DNA of 64,000 bases from DASXUX01 sp036504595 (GTDB lineage: Bacteria > Planctomycetota > SZUA-567 > H5-PLA8), in NCBI GenBank assembly GCA_036504595.1, contig DASXUX010000031.1:162373-226372 (forward strand). The letters are read 5' to 3'. The notes under the pieces were generated by a model. That model was not told the DNA's origin, did not search any database, and saw nothing but the letters and a program-made list of their open reading frames with translations. Shown one piece after another: positions 1-8,981 of the stretch. The stretch's first letter is position 1. Each line of letters starts with the position of its first letter. The position numbers were made by a program, and so were the translations under genes.

Positions 1-2936
1 TGGCGAAGGACCCGCTCAAACGGCCGCAGACCATGCGCGACGTTCGCTCGCGGCTGTCGGAAATTTACGCGCAACTGACGGGCACGCCGTTCCCGCGCCA
101 GGTTCCGAAAGTTCTGGAGGCGCGCGCGGCGGCTCTGAACAATCGAGCGGTCTCGCTGTGGGACTTGAACCGGCCGGACGAGGCGATGGCGAGCTGGGCG
201 GAAGCGTTGAAGGTCGATCCGCATCACCCGGAGGCCCTTTACAACCAGGCGTTGCTGGAATGGCGGCAGGCGCAGATCACCGATCTGGATGCCGACGATC
301 GTTTGCGCGCGGCAAAGGATCCCACGCGGCGCACCCGGTACTACGCGGGTCTGCTGAACCTCGAACGCCTCGCCGCGCAGGAAGCGGAAGCGGCGCTGGC
401 CGAAGCCGCGGCCGATGCGACTCTCGGTCAGGACGGAGGCGTGTGGCGCGCGCTGGGCGATTCGCAGCTTGCGCAGGAAAAATTCGAGCAGGCGACGGCG
501 TCGTACACCAAGGCAGCTTCGCTGCTGCAGAAGGACGCGGCCACGGCGGCCGGGCTTGATCTGGCTGTACGCAAGACGCGCATTCGTGATGGTACGCTGG
601 TGTTCCCCAACCGGAACTGCATCCGTTCGATCGACAAGCACAGCGGTTCCACGCGCGCGCTGGCGATCGGGCCGGATGGCAGGACGGTGCTTGGCGCGCG
701 CGGCGATTTCATGCTGTGTTGCTGGGAACTGCCGTGGGGGATGTACGTTCGTGGTTTCACGCACCCGAAGGAATCGAACGCGGTGGTGATCGCGCCCAAC
801 GGCCGGAACGCATTGACCGGCGGCGGCGACGGCTTGCTGCGCCTGTGGGACATCAGCACCGAACGCGAGCTGCATGGTTTTTACGGCAAAGGCCACGTGG
901 GCGCGATTCGAGCTCTGGCGGTCTCCTCCGATGGCAGCTACGCGATTTCCGGCGGCACGGACAAGTCGATGCGCGTCTGGCGCATTCCGGATGGCTACTT
1001 GCTGGCGACGTACCGCGAACATCAGGATTCGGTCGAAGCCGTGGCGTTAGCGCCGGACGCCGCGACGGCGGTTTCAGCCAGCGACGACGGCACGGTGCGG
1101 CTCTGGAATCTGGCGGAAGGCGTTTGCGCGGGGCAGTTCGACACGCTGGGGTTCACGCGCTGGAAGACGCTGGCCATCAGCCCGGACGGCGCGGTGATCG
1201 CCGGCGGCGGGTCGGGCGGATCGCTGGCGGTGTGGGATCGTGCGTCGCGCAAGATCCTGCGCATGCTGAAAGGCCATCGGGGCGAAGTGATGTGCGCGCG
1301 TTTCACCCGCAGCGGCGCTCATCTGGTGACCAGCGGCGACGACTTTACCATTCGCCTGTGGGATGTAGCGAGCGGACGCTGCTTGCGAACATACACGGGG
1401 CACACCGGCGCGGTGCGAGCGGTGGCGGTGACGCCGGATGGCTGCGCGGTGTTGTCGGGCGCGCTGGAAAATCAAAATCAGCCGCTGCGGCTGTGGAATC
1501 TCGCGACGGGCCTGACGCCCAACGGCGTGTCGGTGCAGCTTCCGCCGGAAGAGTGCAATCTGCCGGTGGATGCATCGCGTTTTCACGCGCCGCTGATCGT
1601 CAGCCGAGTGGAAAGCCAGGCTCAGTCGCAGGCGGCCAACCAGCGTTTTCAGGAGCTGCTTGCTGCTGCTCAGGAAGCTCACCGCAACCGTGAACTTGTC
1701 AACGCCTTCAACGCGCTTCAGCAGGCGCGGTCGATCGCGGGTTACGAGCATGACCCGCGCGCGCTGGCGCTCAATTCCGCGCTTTCCAATGTTCTGCCGC
1801 GCGTGTCGCTGGCGGCGGGCTATCAGCGCTACAGTGTCGATGCGCACGCCAAAGGCCTGCGCGCGCTGGCGGTTTCGAGCAACGGGCATTTTGCGCTGAG
1901 CGTCGGCCTGGACGAACAATCGCCCGTGCTTTGGGACGCTCGCAACGGCGCGCGCATCTGTACCTACGACGGGCACAAGCGCGGAGTGGAAGCGATTGCG
2001 ATCAGCCCGGATGTTCGCCATGCCGTCACGGCCGGAACCGATGATGTGCTGCGCGTGTGGCAGCTTCTGCCGGGCGGGCAGTGCTTGCGCACGTTGGAAG
2101 GACACAGCAACTCCGTGCTGGCGGTGGCGATCACGCCCGACAGCCGGCTGGCGATCTCGGGCAGTTACGATCGCACGGTTGCGTTGTGGGACATTGCGAG
2201 CGGCCGTCGGCTGAAAGTTTTCGCCGGACATCGGCAGCCGGTCTGTTGCGTGGCGGCAAATTCGGATGGGCGGATGGCTCTGTCCGCGGCGCGCGACGGC
2301 GCGATCATGCTCTGGTCGTTCGCGACCGGCGCGTGCATGAAGAATTACGTTGGGCACGAAGGCGAAGTTCACGCGATCGCGGTGACGAGCAAAGGCCGGC
2401 TGGTGTCGGCAGGCGAAGACAAGACGATTCGAATTTGGAACATCGAGACGGGGCAATGTGAACAGACCTGGCGCGTGCCGCAGGGCGAACCGATGGCGCT
2501 GGCTGTGACGCACGATGGGCGCTTCGTTTTTTCGGGCGGAAACGAAGGGCCCGAAAGCCCAGTGCGATGCTGGGAACTGACGACCGGCCGGCAGGTGCTC
2601 AGCTTCGGCGTGCATCCGAAAGGCGTCGCGGCGCTCGCGCTTTCATCGGAAGCCTGCGCTCTGATGACCGGCGGCGGACCGGGCCTACGGCAGTGGGACT
2701 TGGAGTGGCAGCTTGAGCCGCGGCGGAACATTACGATGGTCGCTGGCAAGACGTCCGCCAATCTTGTGCCGCCGCCGCCGCCACCTCCGCCGCCGCCACC
2801 TCCGCCGCCTCCGCCGCCGTCAGGCCAGCGGCCACCTCCTCCACCGCCACCACCTCCTCCTCCGCCTCAACCGAAGAAGCCGAAGGGCGGGACGTTCCTC
2901 TTCGATGACTTTGGGCCGGTGAAGCCGAAGAGGTAG
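1..2936 (+). CDS. Ser/Thr protein kinase C-terminal part with TPR and two WD40 propellers (5' partial)
   Basis: The frame is open from the first bases of the window. Its first residues (AKDPLKRPQTMRDVRSRL) match the last helix of a Hanks-type kinase (subdomain XI, DP..RP), so the catalytic domain lies upstream, outside the window. Next comes a TPR-like segment (ALNNRAVSLWDL, EALKVDPHHPEALYN), then many WD40 blades with GH...V..LAV and LW/VW endings. A helical linker (QAANQRFQELLAAAQ..) splits the blades into two groups, suggesting two propellers. The C-terminus has runs of 17 and 12 prolines written with mixed CCG/CCA/CCT codons, then a basic tail. Related kinase-WD40 fusions occur in planctomycetes and are thought to sense or scaffold, but the ligand is unknown. 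The ATG at 33 is an internal Met, not the real start. Confidence 0.85.
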   Translation, partial: AKDPLKRPQTMRDVRSRLSEIYAQLTGTPFPRQVPKVLEARAAALNNRAVSLWDLNRPDEAMASWAEALKVDPHHPEALYNQALLEWRQAQITDLDADDRLRAAKDPTRRTRYYAGLLNLERLAAQEAEAALAEAAADATLGQDGGVWRALGDSQLAQEKFEQATASYTKAASLLQKDAATAAGLDLAVRKTRIRDGTLVFPNRNCIRSIDKHSGSTRALAIGPDGRTVLGARGDFMLCCWELPWGMYVRGFTHPKESNAVVIAPNGRNALTGGGDGLLRLWDISTERELHGFYGKGHVGAIRALAVSSDGSYAISGGTDKSMRVWRIPDGYLLATYREHQDSVEAVALAPDAATAVSASDDGTVRLWNLAEGVCAGQFDTLGFTRWKTLAISPDGAVIAGGGSGGSLAVWDRASRKILRMLKGHRGEVMCARFTRSGAHLVTSGDDFTIRLWDVASGRCLRTYTGHTGAVRAVAVTPDGCAVLSGALENQNQPLRLWNLATGLTPNGVSVQLPPEECNLPVDASRFHAPLIVSRVESQAQSQAANQRFQELLAAAQEAHRNRELVNAFNALQQARSIAGYEHDPRALALNSALSNVLPRVSLAAGYQRYSVDAHAKGLRALAVSSNGHFALSVGLDEQSPVLWDARNGARICTYDGHKRGVEAIAISPDVRHAVTAGTDDVLRVWQLLPGGQCLRTLEGHSNSVLAVAITPDSRLAISGSYDRTVALWDIASGRRLKVFAGHRQPVCCVAANSDGRMALSAARDGAIMLWSFATGACMKNYVGHEGEVHAIAVTSKGRLVSAGEDKTIRIWNIETGQCEQTWRVPQGEPMALAVTHDGRFVFSGGNEGPESPVRCWELTTGRQVLSFGVHPKGVAALALSSEACALMTGGGPGLRQWDLEWQLEPRRNITMVAGKTSANLVPPPPPPPPPPPPPPPPPSGQRPPPPPPPPPPPPQPKKPKGGTFLFDDFGPVKPKR

Positions 2937-2993
2937 CGCAATCCTCCCGGATTGCGTCGGGACCCATACGCAATCCAGGAGGATTGCGCTACC
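2932..2993. repeat. Palindromic GGTAGCGCAATCCT element between convergent genes
   Basis: Two copies of GGTAGCGCAATCCTCC.GGATTGCG face each other around a short spacer, each arm being itself nearly palindromic. The TAG in the left arm (2934-2936) ends the kinase-WD40 gene. The complementary TAG in the right arm (2989-2991) ends the minus-strand gene. It can form a long hairpin from either strand and may act as a bidirectional terminator. A half copy lies at 62298-62322. Confidence 0.8.
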
Positions 2994-5127
2994 TTCCGAT
3001 CGCGTACAGCCCCGCTTCGCTGCGCAGGTACAGGCGCTTGCCGTCGAAGACCGGGTTGGCGACGAAGCGCTCCTGGCGTTCGGCCCAGTGGCCGACGAGG
3101 ACGGCGTTTTCGATTTTGTTCTTGGCGATCTGCTTGTATTCGCGGCCGGGTGCGATGATCAGCGCGCCGCCGGCATCGCCGAAGAAGTAAATTTGCTTGC
3201 CGGCCAAAGTGGGGCTGATGCCGACGCCACGGAAGGCCGCTTCATTGACCCACTGGAACTGGTCGAGATCGAGCACTCTCTGATACAGCACTTTCGCTTC
3301 TTTCACATCCACGACCGTCAGTACGCCGGTATTGTTGACCACGTACGCCAGTCCTTCATGCAGCAACGGCGACGAAAGATGCCAGGGCAGGTAGTAGTAC
3401 GGAAATCCCGTGGTGTTCACGGGCAGGTCGCGCGTGGTCAACTGCATCGAGTCCGCGAAGGCCAGGGGCAAGGAATGAATGTACAGCGTCGATGAACCGC
3501 TGGTGATGTGCAGGAAGGTTTGCCCGTCCACAACCGGCGATGCAACCGACTGAGCCCCGATTTTGCACTTCTTCACGGCGAACTGGCCGTTTGAAGGATT
3601 CACGATGGAGCCGTCGCCAAGCGCCAGCAGTTCCTTGCCGCCCAGCTTGAATGCGACGGTCGAGCTATGCAAGAATCCGCCGGGATTGACTCCTTCGGGA
3701 TCTGCCACGCGCAGCGTCCAGGCTGGCGCGCCGGTCTTCATGTCGAAGGCCATCAGATCGCGCATGAACACGACGACTCTGCCGTCGGCGAGCGTCGGCG
3801 ACGAGGAAAAGCCGTGCTCCACGCCGGCGCGTTTGTCGATGCGAATCCACTGGCGGTTGCCCTCGAGATCGTAGCAGGCGGTCACACCACTCGCGCACCA
3901 CACGCACACCCGCTGGCCGTCGGTCACCGGCACGTAGCCCGCAAACCCGATGTCCGGCCTGTCGGCTGTAAAGCGCTGGCCATCGACCCCCTTCAGTTTG
4001 TTGGCTACTTCCTGTTCAAGTTTGGCGTGCGAGTCGAGCAGTTTCGGGTCCACCTTGTCGCCGGTGATGGAAGCCGTCAGTTTGTCGGATTGATCCTGAA
4101 GCGGCTGAATAGCGGCGAGCGCCGGATTGCCTTTGATTTCGTCAGGTGGAAGCGCGGTGAAGTAGCCGTTCGAGCGCACCCACAGAATCTTGCCGTCGGC
4201 TTTGTTCAGACAATAAAGGTCGTAGGGCTCCACGGGGACAAAGAGCTTCTCACCGCAGACCACCGCCGCGCCATTTCCCGAACCGCCACCGTAGAACCCC
4301 GCGGCGGCCCCAGGCAACGGCCGATACCAGGCGATGTTGGTGTCTTCGTATTGGACTGGCGGCATGCCGTGCAGAACGGCCTGCAAATACCACGTTCTCT
4401 CGCCCTTCACCTCGGCGCTTGGAGTGCTCGTTACCTTGACCAGCAGACGGTTCCAGCCTTTCACGAATTGCAGTTGTGAGCGAATGCCCATGGCTTTCGC
4501 CGGCTTGCCGTTGACGATGACGCGCACGTTGCCCGAGGTCGTGAAGTTCGCCCGGTACGTGCCGCCGGTTTCCGAATACACGTGAGTGCACGCGTACGCG
4601 AAGCTCTTGTCGTGCTTTCCGATGATGGTGTTGAAATCGAAGAGCGTGTGATCCAGGGCGACCGCTTTCCACGTCAACTCGCCGGTTTTGTCACCTGCGC
4701 TGGGTTCAAGCTGTGCCTCGCCGGGCAGCGTGTCCTTTTCGAGAGCCTTGGGTTCATCGGGAATCGCCACCGGCCCCAGCACCAGCCATTCGCGCAGCGC
4801 GCCATCGGGAATCGGCTTGCCAGCCGGCTCCGCACTGGCGGGCTTTGCGGCTTGGGCGCGCAGGCCTTTCATCACGTTGCTGATGCGGCCCCACTCAACG
4901 GGCGGCTCGGCGTCCGGGTACTTTCCAGTTCCGTCACCGCGCCAGCCACTGGCCGGTTGGCCGGCGGAGACAACGGTGCAGAGGACGCTGAATACGATCG
5001 CAACCGTGGCAGCGTGACACCGCGAGACCTTCGCTGCGAAGGAACTCGATATGGGGCTGGTTCTATTCACAACACTCTCCTCGGCGTTCTCGGCGCTCTC
5101 GACGTCTCTGCATTGAAGAAGTCTCAT
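2989..5127 (-). CDS. Secreted PQQ-like (BamB-type) beta-propeller protein
   Basis: A 712-residue product. A hydrophobic signal segment lies at about residues 40-57 (AATVAIVFSVLCTVVSAGQ), followed by WRGDGTGKYPDAEPP, the entry motif of PQQ-propeller proteins common in planctomycetes. Further blades contain GEKLFVPVEPYDLYCLNKADGKILW, ACYDLEGNRQWI and GLAYVVNNTGVLTVVD, with Trp-docking-like repeats. Likely periplasmic; no enzymatic residues recognised, so a structural or binding role. The first ~20 residues (LLQCRDVESAENAEES) are encoded by a dispersed repeat (5077-5118), so translation may really start at the GTG just after it (VVNRTSPISS). It follows the upstream membrane-protein gene by about 9 bp, suggesting co-transcription. 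Confidence 0.8.
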   Translation of the reverse strand: MRLLQCRDVESAENAEESVVNRTSPISSSFAAKVSRCHAATVAIVFSVLCTVVSAGQPASGWRGDGTGKYPDAEPPVEWGRISNVMKGLRAQAAKPASAEPAGKPIPDGALREWLVLGPVAIPDEPKALEKDTLPGEAQLEPSAGDKTGELTWKAVALDHTLFDFNTIIGKHDKSFAYACTHVYSETGGTYRANFTTSGNVRVIVNGKPAKAMGIRSQLQFVKGWNRLLVKVTSTPSAEVKGERTWYLQAVLHGMPPVQYEDTNIAWYRPLPGAAAGFYGGGSGNGAAVVCGEKLFVPVEPYDLYCLNKADGKILWVRSNGYFTALPPDEIKGNPALAAIQPLQDQSDKLTASITGDKVDPKLLDSHAKLEQEVANKLKGVDGQRFTADRPDIGFAGYVPVTDGQRVCVWCASGVTACYDLEGNRQWIRIDKRAGVEHGFSSSPTLADGRVVVFMRDLMAFDMKTGAPAWTLRVADPEGVNPGGFLHSSTVAFKLGGKELLALGDGSIVNPSNGQFAVKKCKIGAQSVASPVVDGQTFLHITSGSSTLYIHSLPLAFADSMQLTTRDLPVNTTGFPYYYLPWHLSSPLLHEGLAYVVNNTGVLTVVDVKEAKVLYQRVLDLDQFQWVNEAAFRGVGISPTLAGKQIYFFGDAGGALIIAPGREYKQIAKNKIENAVLVGHWAERQERFVANPVFDGKRLYLRSEAGLYAIGR
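5077..5118. repeat. Copy of the CGCAGAGACGCAGAG-type dispersed element
   Basis: On the minus strand this reads CAGAGACGTCGAGAGCGCCG and continues GAGAACGCCGAGGAG. It is a diverged member of the family also seen at 14717-14755, 19995-20025 and 63336-63370. All four lie just upstream of the signal peptide of a secreted protein and are in frame. Confidence 0.7.
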
Positions 5128-5136
5128 TTTCGCGGC

Positions 5137-5544
5137 TCATCCCTTCTCGCACCGTCGCGACCAGCGGCTCCACGCCGCGAGCGCCGCTGGCAGGACGAGC
5201 GGGAAGATGATAAAGAAAATCAGGAAGATGCACGAGCGCTGAAGCACGTCATTTCGGTAGCGCGTGCGGCGTGCGACGTCCATGGCCGCGAGCAATCCGA
5301 TCAATTCCGCAATCAGCAGGTAGCCGGCGATCCACACGAAATGCCCGCCGGTGCGCGGTGCGAACAAACTCGCGATGGCGAGAACAATGCCGTAGGAGAC
5401 GGAGGTCAGCAGGAGATCGGTGAGCCGCAGTTGCATCAGCGCCGGTTTGGTCGTCGATTCCACCGGCGCGAGTTCCGCAAAGACACGGTCCAGCCAGGGC
5501 AGGAGAAACAAACCGAGGCTGATCAGCAGGACCAGGACGGCCAT
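5137..5544 (-). CDS. Small integral membrane protein, function unknown
   Basis: About 135 residues with four likely membrane segments: VLVLLISLGLFLLPWL, LLLTSVSYGIVLAIASLF, FVWIAGYLLIAELIGLLA and CIFLIFFIIFPLVLPAALAAW. The C-terminus is basic (WSRWSRRCEKG). I chose the ATG at 5544 because GGAG precedes it by about 9 nt. A TTG at 5565 would add seven residues but has no ribosome binding site. No family recognised. It lies between a secreted protein of unknown function and the PQQ-propeller gene, all on the same strand. Confidence 0.65.
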   Translation of the reverse strand: MAVLVLLISLGLFLLPWLDRVFAELAPVESTTKPALMQLRLTDLLLTSVSYGIVLAIASLFAPRTGGHFVWIAGYLLIAELIGLLAAMDVARRTRYRNDVLQRSCIFLIFFIIFPLVLPAALAAWSRWSRRCEKG

Positions 5545-5561
5545 CACGCCGATCTCCAGGG

Positions 5562-5604
5562 ACAAAGTCCAGAAGTCTTGAGTCTAGAAGTCGAGAAGTC
5601 TGTG
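5562..5604. repeat. AAGTC(T/C)AGAGTC-type degenerate tandem tract
   Basis: Degenerate short-period repeats of AGAAGTC and TTGAGTCTAG units lie just upstream of the membrane-protein start. The same words occur at 37534-37580 and 37609-37651. This resembles the short tandemly repeated repetitive (STRR) sequences known from cyanobacteria. Confidence 0.65.
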
Positions 5605-5664
5605 GCCAGTGATTTTGCGGCAACCAACGGACTCCTCGACTCTCGACGGCGCGACTCTGGAACT

Positions 5665-6771
5665 TCAGCGCGGCTGGTCCTTCCACCAGCGTTCCCATTC
5701 GGCGCGGCTGGCATCCCAGTCGGGATGATTCTGGGTCTGGATGCAGACGAGCATCGCGTTGCGGGCGATGCGGCGGCGATCGCCATCGCCGCGGGTGATC
5801 CATGGGATCAGCGCGTCGGCGATCATCGCGCGGTCGGCCGGCGAAAGCGTGGACGACCATGTCTTCGAATCGTCGTCTTCGAACTGCTTCGGATTTCCGC
5901 CGCAGGCTTCGACCATGCGCCGCCAGTCGCGGCCGTCGTCGCGCATCGGCGCTTCGCCTCCACCGTAGCGTTGCGAGTACACGCCCATCAGGAAGATGGC
6001 CGCGTTCGGGCCGGGGCAGCGCGCGATCATGCCTTCGATGTCGATGATCATCTCGCGCAGTTCGCGGCTGGTGATCCAGCGCTGGGCCGTCGCGCCGCCC
6101 CAGTCGGGCATGGAAGACTTGCGGCGAACGATGATGCCGCCGACGTCTTTGGCGTAAGGAATCAGTACCGGCCGAGCCAATTCGTACGCGGCGCGATGAG
6201 TGTCAAAGAGTCCGATCACGGCATCGGGGTTCGCCGGGCCGGCGACTTCGCTCCAGAGTGCGACCTTGATGGGCAGGTCGATGGGATCGGGATAGGAGGC
6301 GGCGACCAGTTCGTTGACTTGGGGACGGGCCTGGCGCAAGACGCGGCCGATTTCCTCGCGATTGCCGTGACGGAAATCGCGGATCGCTCGCGTCAGGCTG
6401 TCGCGTTCGGCGGCGCTCAGGTTGTAGTTGAAGCGCGCGTAGGGATTGGTGGAACTTTGCACGACGCGGGTTTCCCGGCCCGCTGGTGCTGGCGGCGGCG
6501 GAGCGACGCGCACGGGTTCGCGGCCGATGGCGGATTCGGGCAGCGCGAGCTTGCCATCCGCTGTGACGTGTTTTCTTATGAATTCAGCCTGACGGTTGGT
6601 GAGCTGTCCAGCCTCCCGGAAGACGTTGATTTTGTCGGTCGTGAGCGGTTCCAAGCGGCGAAGCTGGGCGGCTTTGTTCGAATCGATGAGGACCGGCTCT
6701 TCGGCTCGCAACGCAGAACACGCGAGCGTCGAAAATACGAGAGCGGCAAGAGCAATCTGGGCGTGATGCAT
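5665..6771 (-). CDS. Secreted protein of unknown function
   Basis: 368 residues with a clear signal peptide (QIALAALVFSTLACSALRA, cut before EEP). After it come a helical N-terminal part, a Pro-rich stretch (APPPPAPAG, around residue 95) and an all-helical body rich in Arg and Trp. No catalytic signature recognised. The start is the ATG at 6771, with a GGAGG about 11 nt upstream. The C-terminus (WDASRAEWERWWKDQPR) is typical of soluble periplasmic helical proteins. No function is proposed. Confidence 0.65.
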   Translation of the reverse strand: MHHAQIALAALVFSTLACSALRAEEPVLIDSNKAAQLRRLEPLTTDKINVFREAGQLTNRQAEFIRKHVTADGKLALPESAIGREPVRVAPPPPAPAGRETRVVQSSTNPYARFNYNLSAAERDSLTRAIRDFRHGNREEIGRVLRQARPQVNELVAASYPDPIDLPIKVALWSEVAGPANPDAVIGLFDTHRAAYELARPVLIPYAKDVGGIIVRRKSSMPDWGGATAQRWITSRELREMIIDIEGMIARCPGPNAAIFLMGVYSQRYGGGEAPMRDDGRDWRRMVEACGGNPKQFEDDDSKTWSSTLSPADRAMIADALIPWITRGDGDRRRIARNAMLVCIQTQNHPDWDASRAEWERWWKDQPR

Positions 6772-6911
6772 GGTGGCGATGACCTCCGTTGAATCCCCTA
6801 TACCGATACTGACGTATAAGGGCGAATTTTCATCAACAGAATGTGGGAGTTGGTGTTTGGTAAGTGGTACTTGGTGAGCGGTCCGCAGGACGCTGGTGGG
6901 CTATAGCTCTT

Positions 6912-8981
6912 CTATAGCAAGTTCGCCGATGACTCATCTCCCTTTTCGGCTATGTGGCGCGCCAGACGGCGCATCGCGGCCAGCATCGCCGGTCGTTCGC
7001 GTGCGTCTTCATTCTGGCGGCGGGGGAGTGCAAGAAGATCGCTGAGCAGACTGATGTCGTCGAGTGTTCCGACGCGGCCGAGAATGCGAATCGCTTGCGT
7101 GCGCACTTTGCTGCTGGGCGAGGAAGCGATCTCGCGCCGCATGGCATCGGCTATTTGCAGCTTGCGCCAGGAGGCGAGCATAACGGGCTGCAGATGCACC
7201 GCATGGATTCGGCCAGCCCCCGTAGTGCGGGCGTCTCGCCCGCTGCTTCGGTTCCCCTCTCCCCCGCGAGGTGGCACGCTTGTGTTCGCCGCGTCTTTTT
7301 GCGGCGAACTCAAGCGTGTGCTCCGGTCGCCGCCGCTCTCCCTTAGCTTTCTTCGCTCCATCAGCCGCTTGCGCCACGGCACCAAGGCTCGCTCCAGTAC
7401 ACCGGCGTTCTCGCAGCGCGCCAGGAGCAAGCCGGCGTCTGGCTGCGCGAGTTGGGTGACGAGGTAGGCGACGGCACTTTCCGGCAGCTTACCGCCGATG
7501 CGCAAGGCTTCGGCAATCTCGTGCAGAATCAGCACGCAGTTGGGGCGGGAGTTGGGGATGGACAGTTCGTTTTCGATGCGTTGCCAGACCTGCAACTGAG
7601 CGAGACTCGGAGCATACCCGGGCTCTTTCATCGGTTCGGGCGCTTCTTCGATCTTTCCGGTATCGGCGAAAACTTTCGCGGAGGTCTGCGGGCTCAGCGA
7701 GGCGATGCGGCCAAGGATTTTTGCGCTGCGCTGGCTTGCTTCCTGCTGGGTGCGGACCCCGGGGATTTGGGTTTTTCCCAAGTGATGAAAAACGGCCAGG
7801 GCTTTGACGTCGGCGAGCGGTTCGGCCGGCATGCGGAAGCGCACCGGCTGCATCACTGCGCTGTGATTCTCGGGCAGTTGCAGCAAACGATTCCAGATTT
7901 CTTGCTCGCCCGAGGCGTAGGTTCTGCGCAATCCGCCCGCGCACGAGACGATCCGCCGCTGGCGTTTCAGCCAATCGTCGCGGCGGGTGACTCCTTCCGG
8001 CGGCTTTGTGGCGGCATCGAGATTCAGGCCTTCGGCGCCGGCGAGCGCGCGCATCGTGGCGAGCAGGGCTTCGCGTTCGCGGCTATCGCTGTCCGAAAGC
8101 GCCGCGAAATCGATCAGCAAGCCGATATCATCCAGGGAGCCGACGCGTGCCAGCATCTTCACGGCACGCTCACGGACCGTCGCGTCGTTGTTTGCCAACT
8201 CAGCCCGAATGCATTCAGCGGCCCGCTGGCGATGGTCGGGACGCGCCAAAAGTTCTTCCAGATAAAAGAGCGTGCTGTCAGCGGGCTTGCGCTGCAGCCG
8301 GCCGCGCCACGCCGAAACGGAGTACTCGACGACGCGCGGATTGTCGGCGCAGAGCAACAGGCCGGTCGCCAGAAACGCCCACGCCGAGGAGCGTTCGGCG
8401 CAGCGGCAGAGGTAGTCGAGCGTGGCATCGTCCAGCGTGTAGCCGGGGTGCGGCGGAGGCTGCCGCGAGAGATAGAACTCAAAAATCTCTCCCGACCACT
8501 GCAGGTGCTCTTTGATCGCGCGCCACGTTTTGCCGAGTGCGTCGTGTGCAAGACCGTAAGAACGAGCCCCGTCGCCGTCCGTGGGCAGAGGCCGTTCTCC
8601 ACGGCCAAGTGGCATTTCCAGCACGCGTCCGCTCACGCGCCGAGCAATGGGAACGACGCGTTGCCCGTCGTTGCTGTCCCGCGCGCTGGTGCGAGAAAGA
8701 TGATGGTGGAGCAACATCGCGCGACGGTTGATGAACGTCCCGTGCTCCGCAGAGGCGCTTTCCCACATGGGCTGTTTTGTGTGGACGAAGCGCGCAGGCA
8801 GCAGAGCCTCCGGCGTGTTGCGGTGTTGTTTGAGCAGGTAATCGAGAATCTGCGTCTGCGCCGTGCGGAACTGTTCGTCCTCCGGGGACGTCATAGACAG
8901 CAGATGCTGCCGTCGGCGCTGCCAATCCTCATACAGAGTAACGATGGCGGGAAGTGGTGGCGCGACGGCGGCCTGGCTCAT
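6912..8981 (-). CDS. HEAT-like repeat protein, larger of two tandem paralogs
   Basis: 689 residues, no signal peptide. The N-terminus (TLYEDWQRRRQHLL..QILDYLLKQHR) matches the start of the next gene upstream (8978-9955). Two internal segments (VGSLDDIGLLIDF and VGTLDDISLLSDLLALP) match its C-terminal VGTLHDIGLLLDLL-type helical repeat, so this protein looks like an internally duplicated version of the shorter one. A block at about residues 548-590 (SSPQKDAANTSVPPRGGEGN..) is encoded by dispersed repeats and looks inserted. Its ATG overlaps the stop of the upstream paralog (ATGA), suggesting translational coupling. HEAT-like repeats usually bind proteins; the partner is unknown. Confidence 0.7.
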   Translation of the reverse strand: MSQAAVAPPLPAIVTLYEDWQRRRQHLLSMTSPEDEQFRTAQTQILDYLLKQHRNTPEALLPARFVHTKQPMWESASAEHGTFINRRAMLLHHHLSRTSARDSNDGQRVVPIARRVSGRVLEMPLGRGERPLPTDGDGARSYGLAHDALGKTWRAIKEHLQWSGEIFEFYLSRQPPPHPGYTLDDATLDYLCRCAERSSAWAFLATGLLLCADNPRVVEYSVSAWRGRLQRKPADSTLFYLEELLARPDHRQRAAECIRAELANNDATVRERAVKMLARVGSLDDIGLLIDFAALSDSDSREREALLATMRALAGAEGLNLDAATKPPEGVTRRDDWLKRQRRIVSCAGGLRRTYASGEQEIWNRLLQLPENHSAVMQPVRFRMPAEPLADVKALAVFHHLGKTQIPGVRTQQEASQRSAKILGRIASLSPQTSAKVFADTGKIEEAPEPMKEPGYAPSLAQLQVWQRIENELSIPNSRPNCVLILHEIAEALRIGGKLPESAVAYLVTQLAQPDAGLLLARCENAGVLERALVPWRKRLMERRKLRESGGDRSTRLSSPQKDAANTSVPPRGGEGNRSSGRDARTTGAGRIHAVHLQPVMLASWRKLQIADAMRREIASSPSSKVRTQAIRILGRVGTLDDISLLSDLLALPRRQNEDARERPAMLAAMRRLARHIAEKGDESSANLL
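7216..7330. repeat. Composite of three dispersed repeats inside a coding region
   Basis: Three elements abut: a GTAGTGCGGGCGTCTCGCCC unit, a partial TTCCCCTCTCCCCCGCGAGG unit, and a hairpin (7275-7318) with 17 of 18 bp paired, arms CACGCTTGTGTTCGCCGC and GCGGCGAACTCAAGCGTG and an 8-nt loop. The host frame (6912-8981) stays open through all of them and encodes a low-complexity basic segment absent from the paralog next door. Confidence 0.75.

Noticed and set aside
1074..2615. Antisense open frame under the WD40 repeats
   Set aside because: Repetitive only because it mirrors the WD40 repeats; composition is Arg/His/Gln-rich.
4582..6792. Long plus-strand open frame (about 736 codons) opposite the PQQ-propeller, membrane and secreted protein genes
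   Set aside because: It spans several real minus-strand genes and their gaps, has Arg/His/Gly-rich composition, and no signal or domain; typical antisense shadow in GC-rich DNA.
6899..6920. GCTATAG-CTCTT-CTATAGC inverted repeat as a terminator or operator
   Set aside because: Only a 7-bp AT-rich stem without a T-run; it overlaps the end of the HEAT-like gene and no regulator is adjacent.
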